A stretch of DNA of 64,000 nt from Chloroflexota bacterium. Its GTDB lineage: Bacteria; Chloroflexota; Anaerolineae; Anaerolineales; Anaerolineaceae. Location of the stretch: the NCBI GenBank assembly GCA_021825925.1, contig JAKAFP010000001.1:1-64000 (forward strand), written 5' to 3'. The notes below the pieces were generated by a model. It was given only the letters and a program-made list of their open reading frames with translations. It was not told where the DNA came from and ran no database searches. The number at the start of each line of letters is the position of its first letter. Within the stretch, counting starts at the first letter, position 1. Positions 8,432 to 17,469 of the stretch are shown in pieces. The position numbers were made by a program, and so were the translations under genes.

Positions 8432-9916
8432 TTATCCGAGCTCATCCAGCACGCGCTGGACGGCCAGGCGCGCGGAGATCAGCGCATTGGGGATGCCCGT
8501 GCCGGGGTGAGTGCTGGCACCTACAAAGAACAGATTGCGGTATTTGGCATGCCGGTTATGCGGACGGAACCAGGCGAGCTGCATCAGATCGTGGCACAAG
8601 CCATGCGTTGAGCCGTTCACCAGGTTGTAATGTTTTTTCCATGACGAGGGAGTATAAACCGCTTCAAACTTGAGGTGGGCGTCAATATCTTTAACTCCCA
8701 ATTTGGCCAGGTGATCAAGTGCACTCTGCCGGGCGAGTTTTTCGGTTTCGGTCCAGTTTTGGTTGACTCCATCTTTCATGTGTCCGACTGGGACGATGGC
8801 GATCAGGGTGTCGTTGCCTTCAGGGGCCATCGAGGCATCCAGGCGGGCGGGGGCATGCACGTATAGATTGGGGTTCTCCGGGATGCTGTAATGATTGATG
8901 ATGCGGTCGAAGTTCTTTTCATAATCGTTACCGCCCAGAAAGAGGGTATGGCCTGGAAGATCCGAATAGACCTTATCCAACCCCCAGAAAAAGTTGATCG
9001 TCGAGCAGGAATATTTCTTCTTCTCAAGCGACTTAACCAGCGGGTCGTTGGGTAGTAGTTCCTTATAGACATAGGGCAGGTCGGCATTGGCGAAGATCAC
9101 ATCCGCGGTCAAAGAGCGGCCGTCATCCAGAACGACGCTGCGTGCGGAGTGGGCATCCACTTCGATGCGTTCCACGGCGGTGTTGTATTCAAACTCAACT
9201 CCGGCTTTGAGCGCCACTTCCATCAGCGCCTCGACGATGGTGTACATGCCGCCTGAGGGATACCAGACCCCGTGCGTCAGTTCGGAATAAGGCATCAACG
9301 AGAAGGTTGCCGGCGCATCAAATGGGCTTAGCCCCATGTACATATCTTCGAAGGTAAAGGCCGCTTTTAGGCGCGGATCCTTGAAGAAGGTGGACATGTG
9401 CTGATAATGCTTGAGCAGCGGCTTAACCTGGTTGAGCAGCGGAATATTGGCTGGGGTAAAAAAATCGGTCATCTTGCGAAAGTCTTTGCTCAACAGGCGT
9501 TCAATGGACACGTTGTAATGGCGGTTGCCTTCCTGCATGTAACGGAGAAAACCATCGTAGCTGCCAGGTTCAAAGGCTTCCAACTGTTCGCGCATTTTCA
9601 TCATATCGGAGGTCGGCGCAAAGACGCTGCCGTCATCAAAGATCAGGTCGTAAGTCGGGTCTACACGCCGCAAGTCAAGCATCTCGCGCATGGAAGCATC
9701 AAAGGAGTTGAATTCGGATTCGATCAAGAGTGGCATCACCAGCAGGGTGGGGCCGGTGTCGAATTCATGACCTTCGCGGCTGTAACGGTCGCAGCGTCCT
9801 CCGGACTTGTTGTTTTTTTCCAGCACGGTAACGTGGATGCCGTGACGAGCCAGGTGAATGGCTGAGGTGATTCCGCCGAGGCCGGCGCCGATGATGAGAG
9901 CAGTTTTTGTATTCAT
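8432..9916 (-). CDS. crtI: Phytoene desaturase family protein CrtI
   Basis: This 494-residue FAD-dependent carotene desaturase introduces double bonds into the colourless product of CrtB. The N-terminal dinucleotide motif (IIGAGLGGITSAIHLARHG, from residue 8) and the bacterial CrtI C-terminal signature (NLFFVGASTHPGTGIPN, about 461-477) are both present. It lies directly upstream of nothing else of the pathway except crtB, which precedes it by 75 bp on the same strand; no cyclase, ketolase or glycosyltransferase is in the window. A C30 diapophytoene desaturase (CrtN) is the main alternative, since sequence inspection cannot fix chain length. Confidence 0.9.
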   Translation of the reverse strand: MNTKTALIIGAGLGGITSAIHLARHGIHVTVLEKNNKSGGRCDRYSREGHEFDTGPTLLVMPLLIESEFNSFDASMREMLDLRRVDPTYDLIFDDGSVFAPTSDMMKMREQLEAFEPGSYDGFLRYMQEGNRHYNVSIERLLSKDFRKMTDFFTPANIPLLNQVKPLLKHYQHMSTFFKDPRLKAAFTFEDMYMGLSPFDAPATFSLMPYSELTHGVWYPSGGMYTIVEALMEVALKAGVEFEYNTAVERIEVDAHSARSVVLDDGRSLTADVIFANADLPYVYKELLPNDPLVKSLEKKKYSCSTINFFWGLDKVYSDLPGHTLFLGGNDYEKNFDRIINHYSIPENPNLYVHAPARLDASMAPEGNDTLIAIVPVGHMKDGVNQNWTETEKLARQSALDHLAKLGVKDIDAHLKFEAVYTPSSWKKHYNLVNGSTHGLCHDLMQLAWFRPHNRHAKYRNLFFVGASTHPGTGIPNALISARLAVQRVLDELG

Positions 9917-9991
9917 TCTTTACCTTTAGTCCAGGATGATGCAGCACGGAAGGTCAACCCATCAGCGCAATGCATTGTATTTCAAGAGCGA

Positions 9992-10825
9992 TCAATAAGA
10001 GGGTCTGAGCAGCCAGCCATCCCGCTCAATGGTGTTGAGGATGGGTGTGAAACAGGCGATGTAACTGTACCCGGCCAGGCGGCAGCGCAGGTTCTGCACT
10101 TTTGAAAGATAACGCCTGCCAATGGCGAAATACTCGCGGGCCAAGGTCACCCGGCTTTTAACGAATTGGCGGTAGCCTTCCAAATGGATGTCGTGCGGTT
10201 CAATGTGATATTTCTCAAGCGCCTCGGCGGGGATGTTGTAATAGCCGGCTGCGATATCCTCGTACGTGTCGCGCAGCATGTGGGTGATGTGAGCGGCGGT
10301 GGCAGCCAGGTACCGTGTTTCATCCTGCGGAGAAGAACCATCATGACCGATGTAAAAATGCAGCGCTTCGGTGACAGCGGTAGCCAGCCACCTTTCGTAA
10401 TTGGTCAACTGCTGCTGCGAGATGACCGCACCGCGGCGTTCGGCATCGAACGCCATCACGGCCATCAGATTGCGGATGTAGAGGCGCAGGCCTTCTGCCT
10501 TGCGTTGGTCTCCACGCAGCAAATCCACCAGCAGGTATTCTTCTTCACACAGGTTGTGTGGGGGAGCTGCGCCTTCCAAGCTGTAGCATTGGTCAATCAA
10601 CGCATTTTCACGTCTGACGATGGCCATACGTTCAGATTTTGAAAGAGATTCCTTGTCCAACTGATCATCCAGCCAGCGGAAGTAGGCATAAGCTTTAAAG
10701 GCATCCTCTTTTAACCCGTGATCCACTAGAAACAGGACGGTGTAAAAAGATTGCCGGCTTGAGGCGAATGTGATCGAAGACGCCAGATGTGGGTTGACGT
10801 GCAAAATTTGTTCTTGGCTCAACAT
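9992..10825 (-). CDS. crtB: Phytoene/squalene synthase family protein CrtB
   Basis: This 277-residue protein belongs to the head-to-head prenyl synthases that join two prenyl diphosphates. The Asp-rich Mg-binding motifs are visible as FRWLDDQLDKE near residues 50-60 and LRDTYEDIAAGYYN near 185-200. An upstream in-frame start at 10879 would add 18 residues rich in hydrophobic and basic residues that match no family feature, so MLSQEQ at 10825 is preferred. Pairing with crtI supports carotenoid formation. Whether the product is C40 phytoene or C30 diapophytoene cannot be told by eye. Confidence 0.85.
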   Translation of the reverse strand: MLSQEQILHVNPHLASSITFASSRQSFYTVLFLVDHGLKEDAFKAYAYFRWLDDQLDKESLSKSERMAIVRRENALIDQCYSLEGAAPPHNLCEEEYLLVDLLRGDQRKAEGLRLYIRNLMAVMAFDAERRGAVISQQQLTNYERWLATAVTEALHFYIGHDGSSPQDETRYLAATAAHITHMLRDTYEDIAAGYYNIPAEALEKYHIEPHDIHLEGYRQFVKSRVTLAREYFAIGRRYLSKVQNLRCRLAGYSYIACFTPILNTIERDGWLLRPSY

Positions 10826-10903
10826 TTTGATGATCCGTGTTTTGTGATTGAAAACTATAGAAATATACGTAAAAATCACTTGCGGGTTGTATCACAACCG
10901 GGC

Positions 10904-11734
10904 TTATAAGGTCCTATTTTTTCGCTTATGGATTCCAGTAATAAATAGTACAAATGGTAAAAGTGCAACAAAGGCCATGAGAATGATTACCGTTAGGTCG
11001 GTGATGTTAATGGTGGATGAGGAAAGAACTGGCTGCAATAACAAAAATAGAATCAAACCAAGAAAAAGAGAATTGGCTTGAAACAACACAGTCAATCCAA
11101 GCCCAAACCCAAGCGGGTGATGTTTCCATAGCAGCATACCAATTATTATCCATAACGGTGTGATCACTAGATCGGCAATATTTAACGCCAATTCAGTCCG
11201 CAACAAGCCTGAATGGTTTACCCCCGCAGTAATGATGACGCTTGCTGCGCGAAGAAAAAACAAACTGCCCAGGTTGATCAAAAAACCGCCAACCAATCTT
11301 GTTGAAACCGAACCCTCCAGAAATAACTTAATGCTTTTACTGGATAATATTCGTAGATATGTGACAAATGCGGCAATGCACAAGAGAACCAAAATTGGAT
11401 AGACCGGGTAAATATTTTTGGGTTGCATAGACAGGCTGTACACCAGGTAATTGTAGAGGATGTAGAGCCAACCGCCTGGTAAACACAACAATCCGATTAG
11501 TGAACCTTGGCGCATGGCGATTAAAGATCCAAGCAAGACCGGAAGACCGATGAACAAATTGGCAAAATCATTGGCGACAAAGGTGGCATATAATTCCCGG
11601 GTTGGATAAGTATCCTTGCTCGCGAGTACGCCTGTGAGAGAAGCGAAAAGTGTCAGCAAAAAGATTATGCCGGTTAACGTGATCACTGGTTTTATATTGC
11701 CTTTGATGGGTAAATCCCGATACGGGTTTTCCAT
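10904..11734 (-). CDS. Polytopic membrane protein of unknown function (276 aa)
   Basis: I do not recognise this protein. About seven to eight hydrophobic helices are visible, starting at residues 16-38 (VITLTGIIFLLTLFASLTG), with short loops and a basic tail (HKRKNRTL). No catalytic motif stands out. It is the last of three membrane-protein genes (12754 to 10904) separated by 13 and 17 bp, so they are an operon, probably controlled by the divergent AraC-type gene at 12890. Confidence 0.7.
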   Translation of the reverse strand: MENPYRDLPIKGNIKPVITLTGIIFLLTLFASLTGVLASKDTYPTRELYATFVANDFANLFIGLPVLLGSLIAMRQGSLIGLLCLPGGWLYILYNYLVYSLSMQPKNIYPVYPILVLLCIAAFVTYLRILSSKSIKLFLEGSVSTRLVGGFLINLGSLFFLRAASVIITAGVNHSGLLRTELALNIADLVITPLWIIIGMLLWKHHPLGFGLGLTVLFQANSLFLGLILFLLLQPVLSSSTINITDLTVIILMAFVALLPFVLFITGIHKRKNRTL

Positions 11735-11747
11735 TCTATTAATTCTC

Positions 11748-12116
11748 CTATTTTTTTAGAAGGGTGTATAGAATAGTTCCAACGGAACTGGCCAGTAAAA
11801 AAGGTGCGATCCGGTGGATGAACAACCAGACGCTGTCAACCGTTTTCTGGATGCTCATCAAGGCGCCGGTGGCAAACAGCGCCACTACACTTAAAGATGC
11901 CATTACAAGCAGCAGGATGATCACACTTTGTAACGGAACTGCTTTTACTAAACCGGCAATCACAATGGCGGCCAGAATAACGGCAGCCAGCGCGAGAAGT
12001 TTATGCAGGGTGAAGATGCCAGTGTTGTAAGGCTTGCCGTTCTTTGATACCCAAAACCCCGCAGCAATGGTAAGTATAAACAGAATGATTGGAAGGAATA
12101 TTTTTGAAATCGTCAT
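11748..12116 (-). CDS. Small four-helix membrane protein
   Basis: This 122-residue protein has four hydrophobic helices. His residues lie near the membrane surface (LHKLLALA in the middle, FIHRIAPFL near the C-terminus), a layout like cytochrome b561-type or DUF4405-type heme membrane proteins, but the pattern is too weak for a firm call. It is the middle gene of the three-gene membrane operon. Confidence 0.65.
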   Translation of the reverse strand: MTISKIFLPIILFILTIAAGFWVSKNGKPYNTGIFTLHKLLALAAVILAAIVIAGLVKAVPLQSVIILLLVMASLSVVALFATGALMSIQKTVDSVWLFIHRIAPFLLASSVGTILYTLLKK

Positions 12117-12133
12117 TTTATATCCTATGTGGA

Positions 12134-12754
12134 TTACATTTTTTCTTGATTCAGTTTTTTATCTAGAGCATTGGCCGAAACGTAGGCAAGGATCAGCATA
12201 ATCATGAAAAGCAGGGTGAAAAACAGCATGTTTGCTTTAAGGAAGTCATTATAGAAATATCCAATTAGAAATTGTCCTAATCCCCAGACAGGAAAATAAA
12301 CCAAAGGCCAGGGCCAGATTAGTTCCATAAACCGATTAAATCCATTCATTTTCCGTTTGGCGATTAGTTTATGAATTGACAATGCAGCAACGCCGCTGAT
12401 TATTCCGATAACTGGCGGAAAGAACCCTCCACCAAATAGCAGTAATAGAATTGATAACAACATTGTCAACCAACCGCTGTTTTTTCTACTTATAAAAAAA
12501 CCTGACCATATGCTTAAAAGCATACCTAACACCATTGTTATGATACCCATGACAATGAAGTTGGATATGATGGACATAGCTGGTTCGCAGGCGTTCCAGG
12601 CGATGGCAGGGTCGCATGGAGCACCCATCGAGGCAAACATAAAACTGGAAGGTTTGCCATTCCTTTGAAGAATTTCGAATATGCCATGTTCCATTCCGGC
12701 TAAACCGGCAACTATTCCTGTTACAGATGCAAAAGTCTTTGTGGCTCTTCTCAT
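12134..12754 (-). CDS. Membrane protein of unknown function (206 aa)
   Basis: This protein has about five hydrophobic helices and an extracytoplasmic loop with two Cys (APCDPAIAWNACEP, residues 46-59) that could form a disulfide. I do not recognise the family. It is the promoter-proximal gene of the operon that runs to 10904, and its start lies 135 bp from the divergent AraC-type regulator. That intergenic region is AT-rich and would hold both promoters. Confidence 0.65.
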   Translation of the reverse strand: MRRATKTFASVTGIVAGLAGMEHGIFEILQRNGKPSSFMFASMGAPCDPAIAWNACEPAMSIISNFIVMGIITMVLGMLLSIWSGFFISRKNSGWLTMLLSILLLLFGGGFFPPVIGIISGVAALSIHKLIAKRKMNGFNRFMELIWPWPLVYFPVWGLGQFLIGYFYNDFLKANMLFFTLLFMIMLILAYVSANALDKKLNQEKM

Positions 12755-12889
12755 TTTTCCTCGATATTAGTGTTTACAATAGATTTGATAACATGCATAA
12801 TATGCAAGGTTAATAATAGGTTTTTCATAATTTTCAACTATGATATTTGGTGTTTATAATGTGATATTTGATGCAAATTCGAGAGAAAA

Positions 12890-13924
12890 ATGGATAATAG
12901 TAACGAATCTGAACCCATCAGCGTTTGTGTGACTGTCCTTTCGCAGATGTTCCTTTATCTACGGTCAAAGAACATTGATGCAGATGAATTTTTACTTTCC
13001 ATCGGGGTCGAACCGGATTCGGTTAAAGCGCCTGACAGCCGTATTCCCATCGAAATGTACCTGTATATACAAGAATCTGCAGCGGAATACACCCACGACC
13101 CTTGTTTTGGCTTGCACATGGGTGAATACGCCGAAGCGGGGAGTTGGTCCATATTGGGATACCTGATGATGAACTGCGCCACCCTTGGTGAGGCCATGGA
13201 GAAATCAGGGCGATACTCACGCATCATCGGCAACCTGATCGAAGCCACTGCCCATTTGCGCTTTACCAAACTGAAGCTGGTGTTTAACACCCCGCCGCAT
13301 GCCCCCAAAATGTCGCGCCATTGTTTTGAATCCACTTTTTCGAGTCTGGTGCGCATGGTCCGCACCCTCACTGGCAAGCCACTAAATCCCTCCGAGGTGA
13401 CCTTTATCTATCCCAGACCGGAATCGGTCAGCGAGTACGAACGCGTTTTTTGCTGTCCAGTGTTATTTGGTCAAAAAGAGAATTCCATGACCGTGGAACT
13501 GGCGCTGGGGAAGACGCCCATTTTGATGGCCAACCCGGAATTACTAGCCTATTTCGAAGCTTTCGCACAGGATTTTATAACCAACATAGACCGGCAGAAG
13601 GAATTCACCAGAGCTGTGACCAAGATCATCCTCGCGCATCTGGACGATGAATCATTGACCATTCAAAAAGTGGCGCGCGAGATGGCGCTCAGTGTGCGCA
13701 CCCTACAGAAGCGTCTCGAAGATGAAGGGGTGGTCTTTAGCGACCTGCTCAAAGACATCCGTGAAAAACTGGCCAAGAAATACCTGCGCGAAGATTACAC
13801 CGTCGAACAGATCACTTATCTGCTTGGATTTTCTGAGCCAAGCGTTTTCCGTAAAGCCTTCAAGAAATGGTCCGGGGTCACACCTCGCGAGTATCGTGAA
13901 GGAACTTATTCACTGGCGAATTGA
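12890..13924 (+). CDS. AraC-family transcriptional regulator
   Basis: This 344-residue regulator has an N-terminal arabinose-binding-type domain of the OruR/ArgR kind (about 18-205; note DPCFGLHMGE and SWSILGYLMMNCATLGEAM) and a C-terminal AraC double helix-turn-helix (about 245-335). The second helix-turn-helix shows the classical ITYLLGFSEPSVFRKAFKKWSGVTPREYR pattern across 305-335. It is divergent from the three membrane-protein genes at 10904-12754, so control of that operon is the simplest reading. The effector is unknown. A strong terminator follows at 13939. Confidence 0.9.
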   Translation: MDNSNESEPISVCVTVLSQMFLYLRSKNIDADEFLLSIGVEPDSVKAPDSRIPIEMYLYIQESAAEYTHDPCFGLHMGEYAEAGSWSILGYLMMNCATLGEAMEKSGRYSRIIGNLIEATAHLRFTKLKLVFNTPPHAPKMSRHCFESTFSSLVRMVRTLTGKPLNPSEVTFIYPRPESVSEYERVFCCPVLFGQKENSMTVELALGKTPILMANPELLAYFEAFAQDFITNIDRQKEFTRAVTKIILAHLDDESLTIQKVAREMALSVRTLQKRLEDEGVVFSDLLKDIREKLAKKYLREDYTVEQITYLLGFSEPSVFRKAFKKWSGVTPREYREGTYSLAN

Positions 13925-13930
13925 TCTGTC

Positions 13931-13980
13931 GAAAAAAACAGGAAGAGGCTTGGTATTACTCCTCTTCCTGGATTTTTTTA
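13931..13980. terminator. Bidirectional terminator after the AraC gene
   Basis: Ten-bp perfect arms (CAGGAAGAGG at 13939-13948 and CCTCTTCCTG at 13961-13970) have an A-run on the left and a T-run on the right. It can end the AraC transcript and the convergent 13991-14353 gene. Confidence 0.9.
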
Positions 13981-13990
13981 TGTTTACCAA

Positions 13991-14353
13991 TTAGACCGCG
14001 GATGGGTCAGCTGAGTTTTTGCGCCGTCTGAAAAAATGGATCAAGCCCTGGACTAAGATCACGCCGATGGTGATCAGTGCCACCTTCCCAACGTTTACAC
14101 CGAGTTCAGAGAGATTCCGGCTCGAAAAACCACCTCCGTCACCTCCATGTTTGAAATCACCATCTGCAGGTGGTTGTCCTTTATCGAAGTTGCCTCCCTC
14201 AGGCCTGGTTCCGTTTCCAGAGTGAAAACCGCCATCCACCTGGGTACTGCTCAATAAACTGGTTCCGCTATTTTGCACCAGCAGGTAGATTCCGCCTGCC
14301 ACAAGGGCAAAAACCGCCAGGATGATCAAGATGCGTAAGATTATTTTTAACAT
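13991..14353 (-). CDS. Small bitopic membrane protein with Gly/Asp/His-rich loop
   Basis: This 120-residue protein has an N-terminal hydrophobic helix (4-26), a Gly-, Asp- and His-rich extracytoplasmic stretch (about 40-78, including GGFHSGNG and HGGDGGGF) and a second helix (about 87-107) before a basic tail. The loop could bind metal. It follows the DUF4405 gene by 15 bp, so the two are probably one membrane complex or operon. No family recognised. Confidence 0.65.
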   Translation of the reverse strand: MLKIILRILIILAVFALVAGGIYLLVQNSGTSLLSSTQVDGGFHSGNGTRPEGGNFDKGQPPADGDFKHGGDGGGFSSRNLSELGVNVGKVALITIGVILVQGLIHFFRRRKNSADPSAV

Positions 14354-14368
14354 GGTTGTTCCTTTACC

Positions 14369-14881
14369 CTAATGTCTTTCGTCAATTCGCACTTCAACGG
14401 GTTGTGCTGCAAGTTGTTTGTGATGAAAAAGTCCGCCGATGGGAGAAAAGACATACTTTTTGAACATGGCCACCACGATGTTCCAATTGAGGGCAAAGTG
14501 AAGACCGATCAGTAATACAGATGCATCAGCGGCCAACTTGTGAAGTTGCTTCCATGTTCCGCTGATCTGACCGAGGTTGATGCCGAGCCATGGCAGAGCT
14601 GTTTTTGAGATCAGAAGGCCACTCAACGAGACCGTAATAAAGGAGAGGAAAACCAGAATATCCAAAACAAATTTAAGGCGGGAGGAATGCCAAAGTTTTT
14701 TAAAAAAGGTTTTTCCGACACTTGTGATCCAACTCCAATGCAGCATTAGATGCACCACAATGGTACCCAGCAGGGCGATCCCCAGCCATTCGTGGATGGT
14801 ATTTCCACTTAGATTGGGGGATTCCATTATTAAAAAGGCTGCCAAAATAAGACTATCAATTACCAGGTTTTTCTTGTTCAT
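14369..14881 (-). CDS. DUF4405-type four-helix membrane protein (cytochrome b561-like)
   Basis: This 170-residue protein has four transmembrane helices with His residues spaced as in di-heme membrane cytochromes: NTIHEWLGIALLG, VVHLMLHW, WKQLHKLAADAS and LIGLHFALNW. DUF4405 proteins look like small electron-transfer subunits. The start at 14881 follows CGGAG, whereas the longer frame to 14983 adds 34 residues without a ribosome binding site. It is likely co-transcribed with the gene at 13991. The heme role is inferred from the His pattern. Confidence 0.75.
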   Translation of the reverse strand: MNKKNLVIDSLILAAFLIMESPNLSGNTIHEWLGIALLGTIVVHLMLHWSWITSVGKTFFKKLWHSSRLKFVLDILVFLSFITVSLSGLLISKTALPWLGINLGQISGTWKQLHKLAADASVLLIGLHFALNWNIVVAMFKKYVFSPIGGLFHHKQLAAQPVEVRIDERH

Positions 14882-14975
14882 AGTAATTCTCCGTAATTCT
14901 CTGTTGTTTATCCTGGTTCCATGATAACTTTTTGATAAATTGAATTGGTATAAAAATGGTATAGGGTTAAAAATA

Positions 14976-15012
14976 AACCGCACCTGCGGCTATAGGCGGG
15001 TGCGGTTTTTTC
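14976..15012. terminator. Terminator between lysX and the DUF4405 gene
   Basis: Arms AACCGCACC (14976-14984) and GGTGCGGTT (14999-15007) form a stable hairpin with T-runs on both strands. It lies 100 bp beyond the lysX stop and can end the lysine operon. A second hairpin (CCTGCTCCCA against TGGGAGCAGG, about 15066-15089) without a T-run lies between the two. Confidence 0.8.
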
Positions 15013-15112
15013 GATAAACATCTGAGGCCGATAATGAAATGCCATCGTCTTTTTACCCGGTTCCTGCTCCCACATTCAATGGGAGCAGGGCGGGGTTCGG
15101 AGGAGAAGATGT

Positions 15113-15955
15113 TTAACTTGCTTTGCTCAGTACATAATCCACCATCAAAGCGGGGATGTTGACCCCAGTGGTGGTGATGCTGTTGCGGAACTCCATGGTG
15201 TGGTTGACTTCGTTAACCGACATGCCGTTGGGTGATTCAAACAGATCAATTGCCAGCAGCCCGCCGCCCACAGCTTCGGCCGTTCGCCTGCACAGGCCCT
15301 TGATCTCGTCGGTTAGCGGACAGTTTGTAGCCACTCCGCCGCGGGCCGTGTTGGTGATCCAGTTCGGGGAGGTGCGGTAGATGGCTGCAATGGGTTCTTC
15401 ACCCACCACGAAGGCGCGGATGTCGCGGCCGGGTTTGTCAATGAATTCCTGAATGTAGAAGATCGAGTGATTTACGCCACCCAGCACTGCTTTATGTTCA
15501 ATAATGGCTTCGGCGGTGGCGCGGTTGTCTACTTTGGCCAGCAAGCGTCCCCATGACCCCACCACCGGTTTGAGCACACAGGGGTAGCCCATGGCGTCGC
15601 AAGCCGCCAACGCGGATTCTTCCGAAAAAGCCATTATCACCCTTGGGGTCGGTATGTTGGCATTCACCAGCAGCTGGCTGGTGACGTATTTATCGCCGCA
15701 GCGTTCGGCCACCAGCGGATCGTTGACCACCGGCACATGGTTGGCTGCGAAAATTCGTGAGATATACAATCCGCGCGAATAAGACACCGAGCGTTCAAAA
15801 AGTACATCCACCTGTGCAGGGAGCTGGTTGAGTTCGAAAAAGTTGTCGTCATCGCTGATGGTCACCACTTCCACATCAGGGCGGCTCTTGAGTTCATCCA
15901 GCAGCAGTTTTTCTTCAACTCGCAACCGTGTATATAAAAATCCAATGCGTTTCAT
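15113..15955 (-). CDS. lysX: LysX, LysW-alpha-aminoadipate ligase
   Basis: This 280-residue ATP-grasp enzyme of the RimK family joins alpha-aminoadipate to the C-terminal Glu of the carrier LysW, the protecting step of bacterial/archaeal lysine synthesis. The signature segments [18 protein letters not shown] (about 198-215) and [12 protein letters not shown] near the C-terminus (about 249-260) are those of LysX rather than ArgX or general RimK. Its ATG shares one base with the stop of the upstream dehydrogenase. LysW itself, a zinc-ribbon protein of about 55 residues, is not encoded beside it or anywhere I can see in the window. Confidence 0.9.
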   Translation of the reverse strand: MKRIGFLYTRLRVEEKLLLDELKSRPDVEVVTISDDDNFFELNQLPAQVDVLFERSVSYSRGLYISRIFAANHVPVVNDPLVAERCGDKYVTSQLLVNANIPTPRVIMAFSEESALAACDAMGYPCVLKPVVGSWGRLLAKVDNRATAEAIIEHKAVLGGVNHSIFYIQEFIDKPGRDIRAFVVGEEPIAAIYRTSPNWITNTARGGVATNCPLTDEIKGLCRRTAEAVGGGLLAIDLFESPNGMSVNEVNHTMEFRNSITTTGVNIPALMVDYVLSKAS

Positions 15956-16965
15956 TAATTCCCTCCCAACAGGTTGATGATGGCATCTGCGGCCGCCTGG
16001 GTACCCAGGGTTCCGCCCAGGTCTGAAGTGACCTGGTTTTGTCGAATGGCGGTAAGAACCGCTGCTTCAATTCTACGCGCTTGTTCGCCTTCCCCCAAAT
16101 AGTCCAGCAGCATGGCGGTGCTGAGGATGGTGGCCAGTGGATTGGCCTGGTCAAGTCCGGCCATCTTGGGGGCGCTGCCGTGCACGGGTTCAAACACGGC
16201 GGTTTCGGCGCCGATGTTCCCCGAGCATGCCAACCCAAGCCCCCCCACCAGCATTGAGGCTTCATCAGACAGAATATCGCCAAACAGGTTGGTGGTGACG
16301 ATCACGCCGAACTGCTCCGGTGCGCGGATCAGTTCCATGGCGCAGGTATCCACCAGCATGTCTTCGACAGGGATGTCAGGGTATTCCTGGGCGACTTCAA
16401 GCGCCACCCGTCTGAAGAGCCCGGTGGTTTGGCGCAGCACGTTCGCTTTGTGCACCACGGTTACTTTGTTGAGCGAGCGCAGGCGGGCCTGTTCAAATGC
16501 GGCGCGGGCGATGCGTTCGCTTGCGCGGCGCGTGATCTGCATCTCACCAATCGCCGTGTTGCCGTTGTCTTCAAGCCGTTCGCGTCCGATGTAAAGGTCT
16601 TCGGTGTTTTCACGCACCACCAGCAGGTTGATGTTGGGTCGAGAAATGGCGTGAGGGATGGATCGGCAGGGTCTCAGATTGGCGTAAAGGTCCAGTTCCT
16701 GGCGCATGCGCAGCACCGGCGAGCGGTAATTGGCAATGTCTGGCGGTGTGGTCACCGAGCCAAAAAGCGTGGCATGCGCGGATTTGATCGCCTGCAGGGT
16801 TTCATCCGGCAGGGGATTGCCGCACTGCTGCCAAACGCCGAAGCCAATACCGGCTTCCGTCCACTCAAAAGACAGAGGCAGTGAATCCAGCACGCGCCGG
16901 GCGGCGCCAACCACTTCGGGGCCAATGCCGTCGCCGGGGAGAAGACAGATCCGATACGCGCTCAT
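15955..16965 (-). CDS. Homoisocitrate dehydrogenase
   Basis: This 336-residue beta-decarboxylating dehydrogenase converts homoisocitrate to 2-oxoadipate with NAD. Visible are GDGIGPEV (residues 11-18), the substrate-binding run [15 protein letters not shown] (about 85-99), the metal-binding [19 protein letters not shown] and [12 protein letters not shown]. The family also holds 3-isopropylmalate dehydrogenase; assignment to lysine rests on the operon with lysX and homocitrate synthase. It overlaps the small-subunit gene by 4 bp (ATGA) and lysX by 1 bp, so translation is tightly coupled. Confidence 0.88.
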   Translation of the reverse strand: MSAYRICLLPGDGIGPEVVGAARRVLDSLPLSFEWTEAGIGFGVWQQCGNPLPDETLQAIKSAHATLFGSVTTPPDIANYRSPVLRMRQELDLYANLRPCRSIPHAISRPNINLLVVRENTEDLYIGRERLEDNGNTAIGEMQITRRASERIARAAFEQARLRSLNKVTVVHKANVLRQTTGLFRRVALEVAQEYPDIPVEDMLVDTCAMELIRAPEQFGVIVTTNLFGDILSDEASMLVGGLGLACSGNIGAETAVFEPVHGSAPKMAGLDQANPLATILSTAMLLDYLGEGEQARRIEAAVLTAIRQNQVTSDLGGTLGTQAAADAIINLLGGN

Positions 16966-17459
16966 GCAGTCAATTCCTCAACATCATGCGTTTTAAGGAA
17001 GTTCACAATACCGCCGGCTTCGGAGATTTTTAATACAAATGTGGGCAGCGGTGCGGCTTGGAATTCCGTGCCGCGGGTGCGGTTGTAAATTATTCCGTTC
17101 GAAAGATCCACATCCACCTCGTCGCCGTCTTCAATGCCCGCGGCAGCCGCCGGGCATTCCATGATCGGCAGGCCAATGTTGATGGCGTTGCGGAAGAAGA
17201 TGCGCGCAAACGAAGCGGCGATCACCACTTTTACCCCTGCGCCGCGGATGGCGATGGGGGCGTGCTCGCGTGACGATCCGCAGCCGAAATTGGCGTCGGC
17301 CACCACCACATCCCCTGGCTGCACGTCGGGGGCAAAATCGGGGCGCACTTCGCAAAAGACTTTTTGCGCCAGTTCCTGCGGCACGATCGTCAGGTTGAAG
17401 CGTGCCGGGATGATCTCATCAGTGTTCAGACTTTCTCCAAATTTCCATGCTCGAGACAT
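16962..17459 (-). CDS. lysU: Homoaconitase small subunit (LeuD/LysU type)
   Basis: This 165-residue protein is the swivel-domain subunit of a LeuCD-type hydro-lyase. ADANFGCGSSREHAPIAIRGAGV (about 53-75) is the conserved substrate-binding loop, and SLNTDEIIPARF near the N-terminus is typical. With the subunit at 17470 it would convert homocitrate to homoisocitrate. Isopropylmalate isomerase is the alternative by sequence alone; the operon argues for homoaconitase. Confidence 0.88.
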   Translation of the reverse strand: MSRAWKFGESLNTDEIIPARFNLTIVPQELAQKVFCEVRPDFAPDVQPGDVVVADANFGCGSSREHAPIAIRGAGVKVVIAASFARIFFRNAINIGLPIMECPAAAAGIEDGDEVDVDLSNGIIYNRTRGTEFQAAPLPTFVLKISEAGGIVNFLKTHDVEELTA

Positions 17460-17469
17460 TTTTCTCTCC

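Noticed and set aside
9398..9865. 155-codon open frame opposite crtI
   Set aside because: Shadow frame with no ribosome binding site; crtI covers the region with clear motifs.
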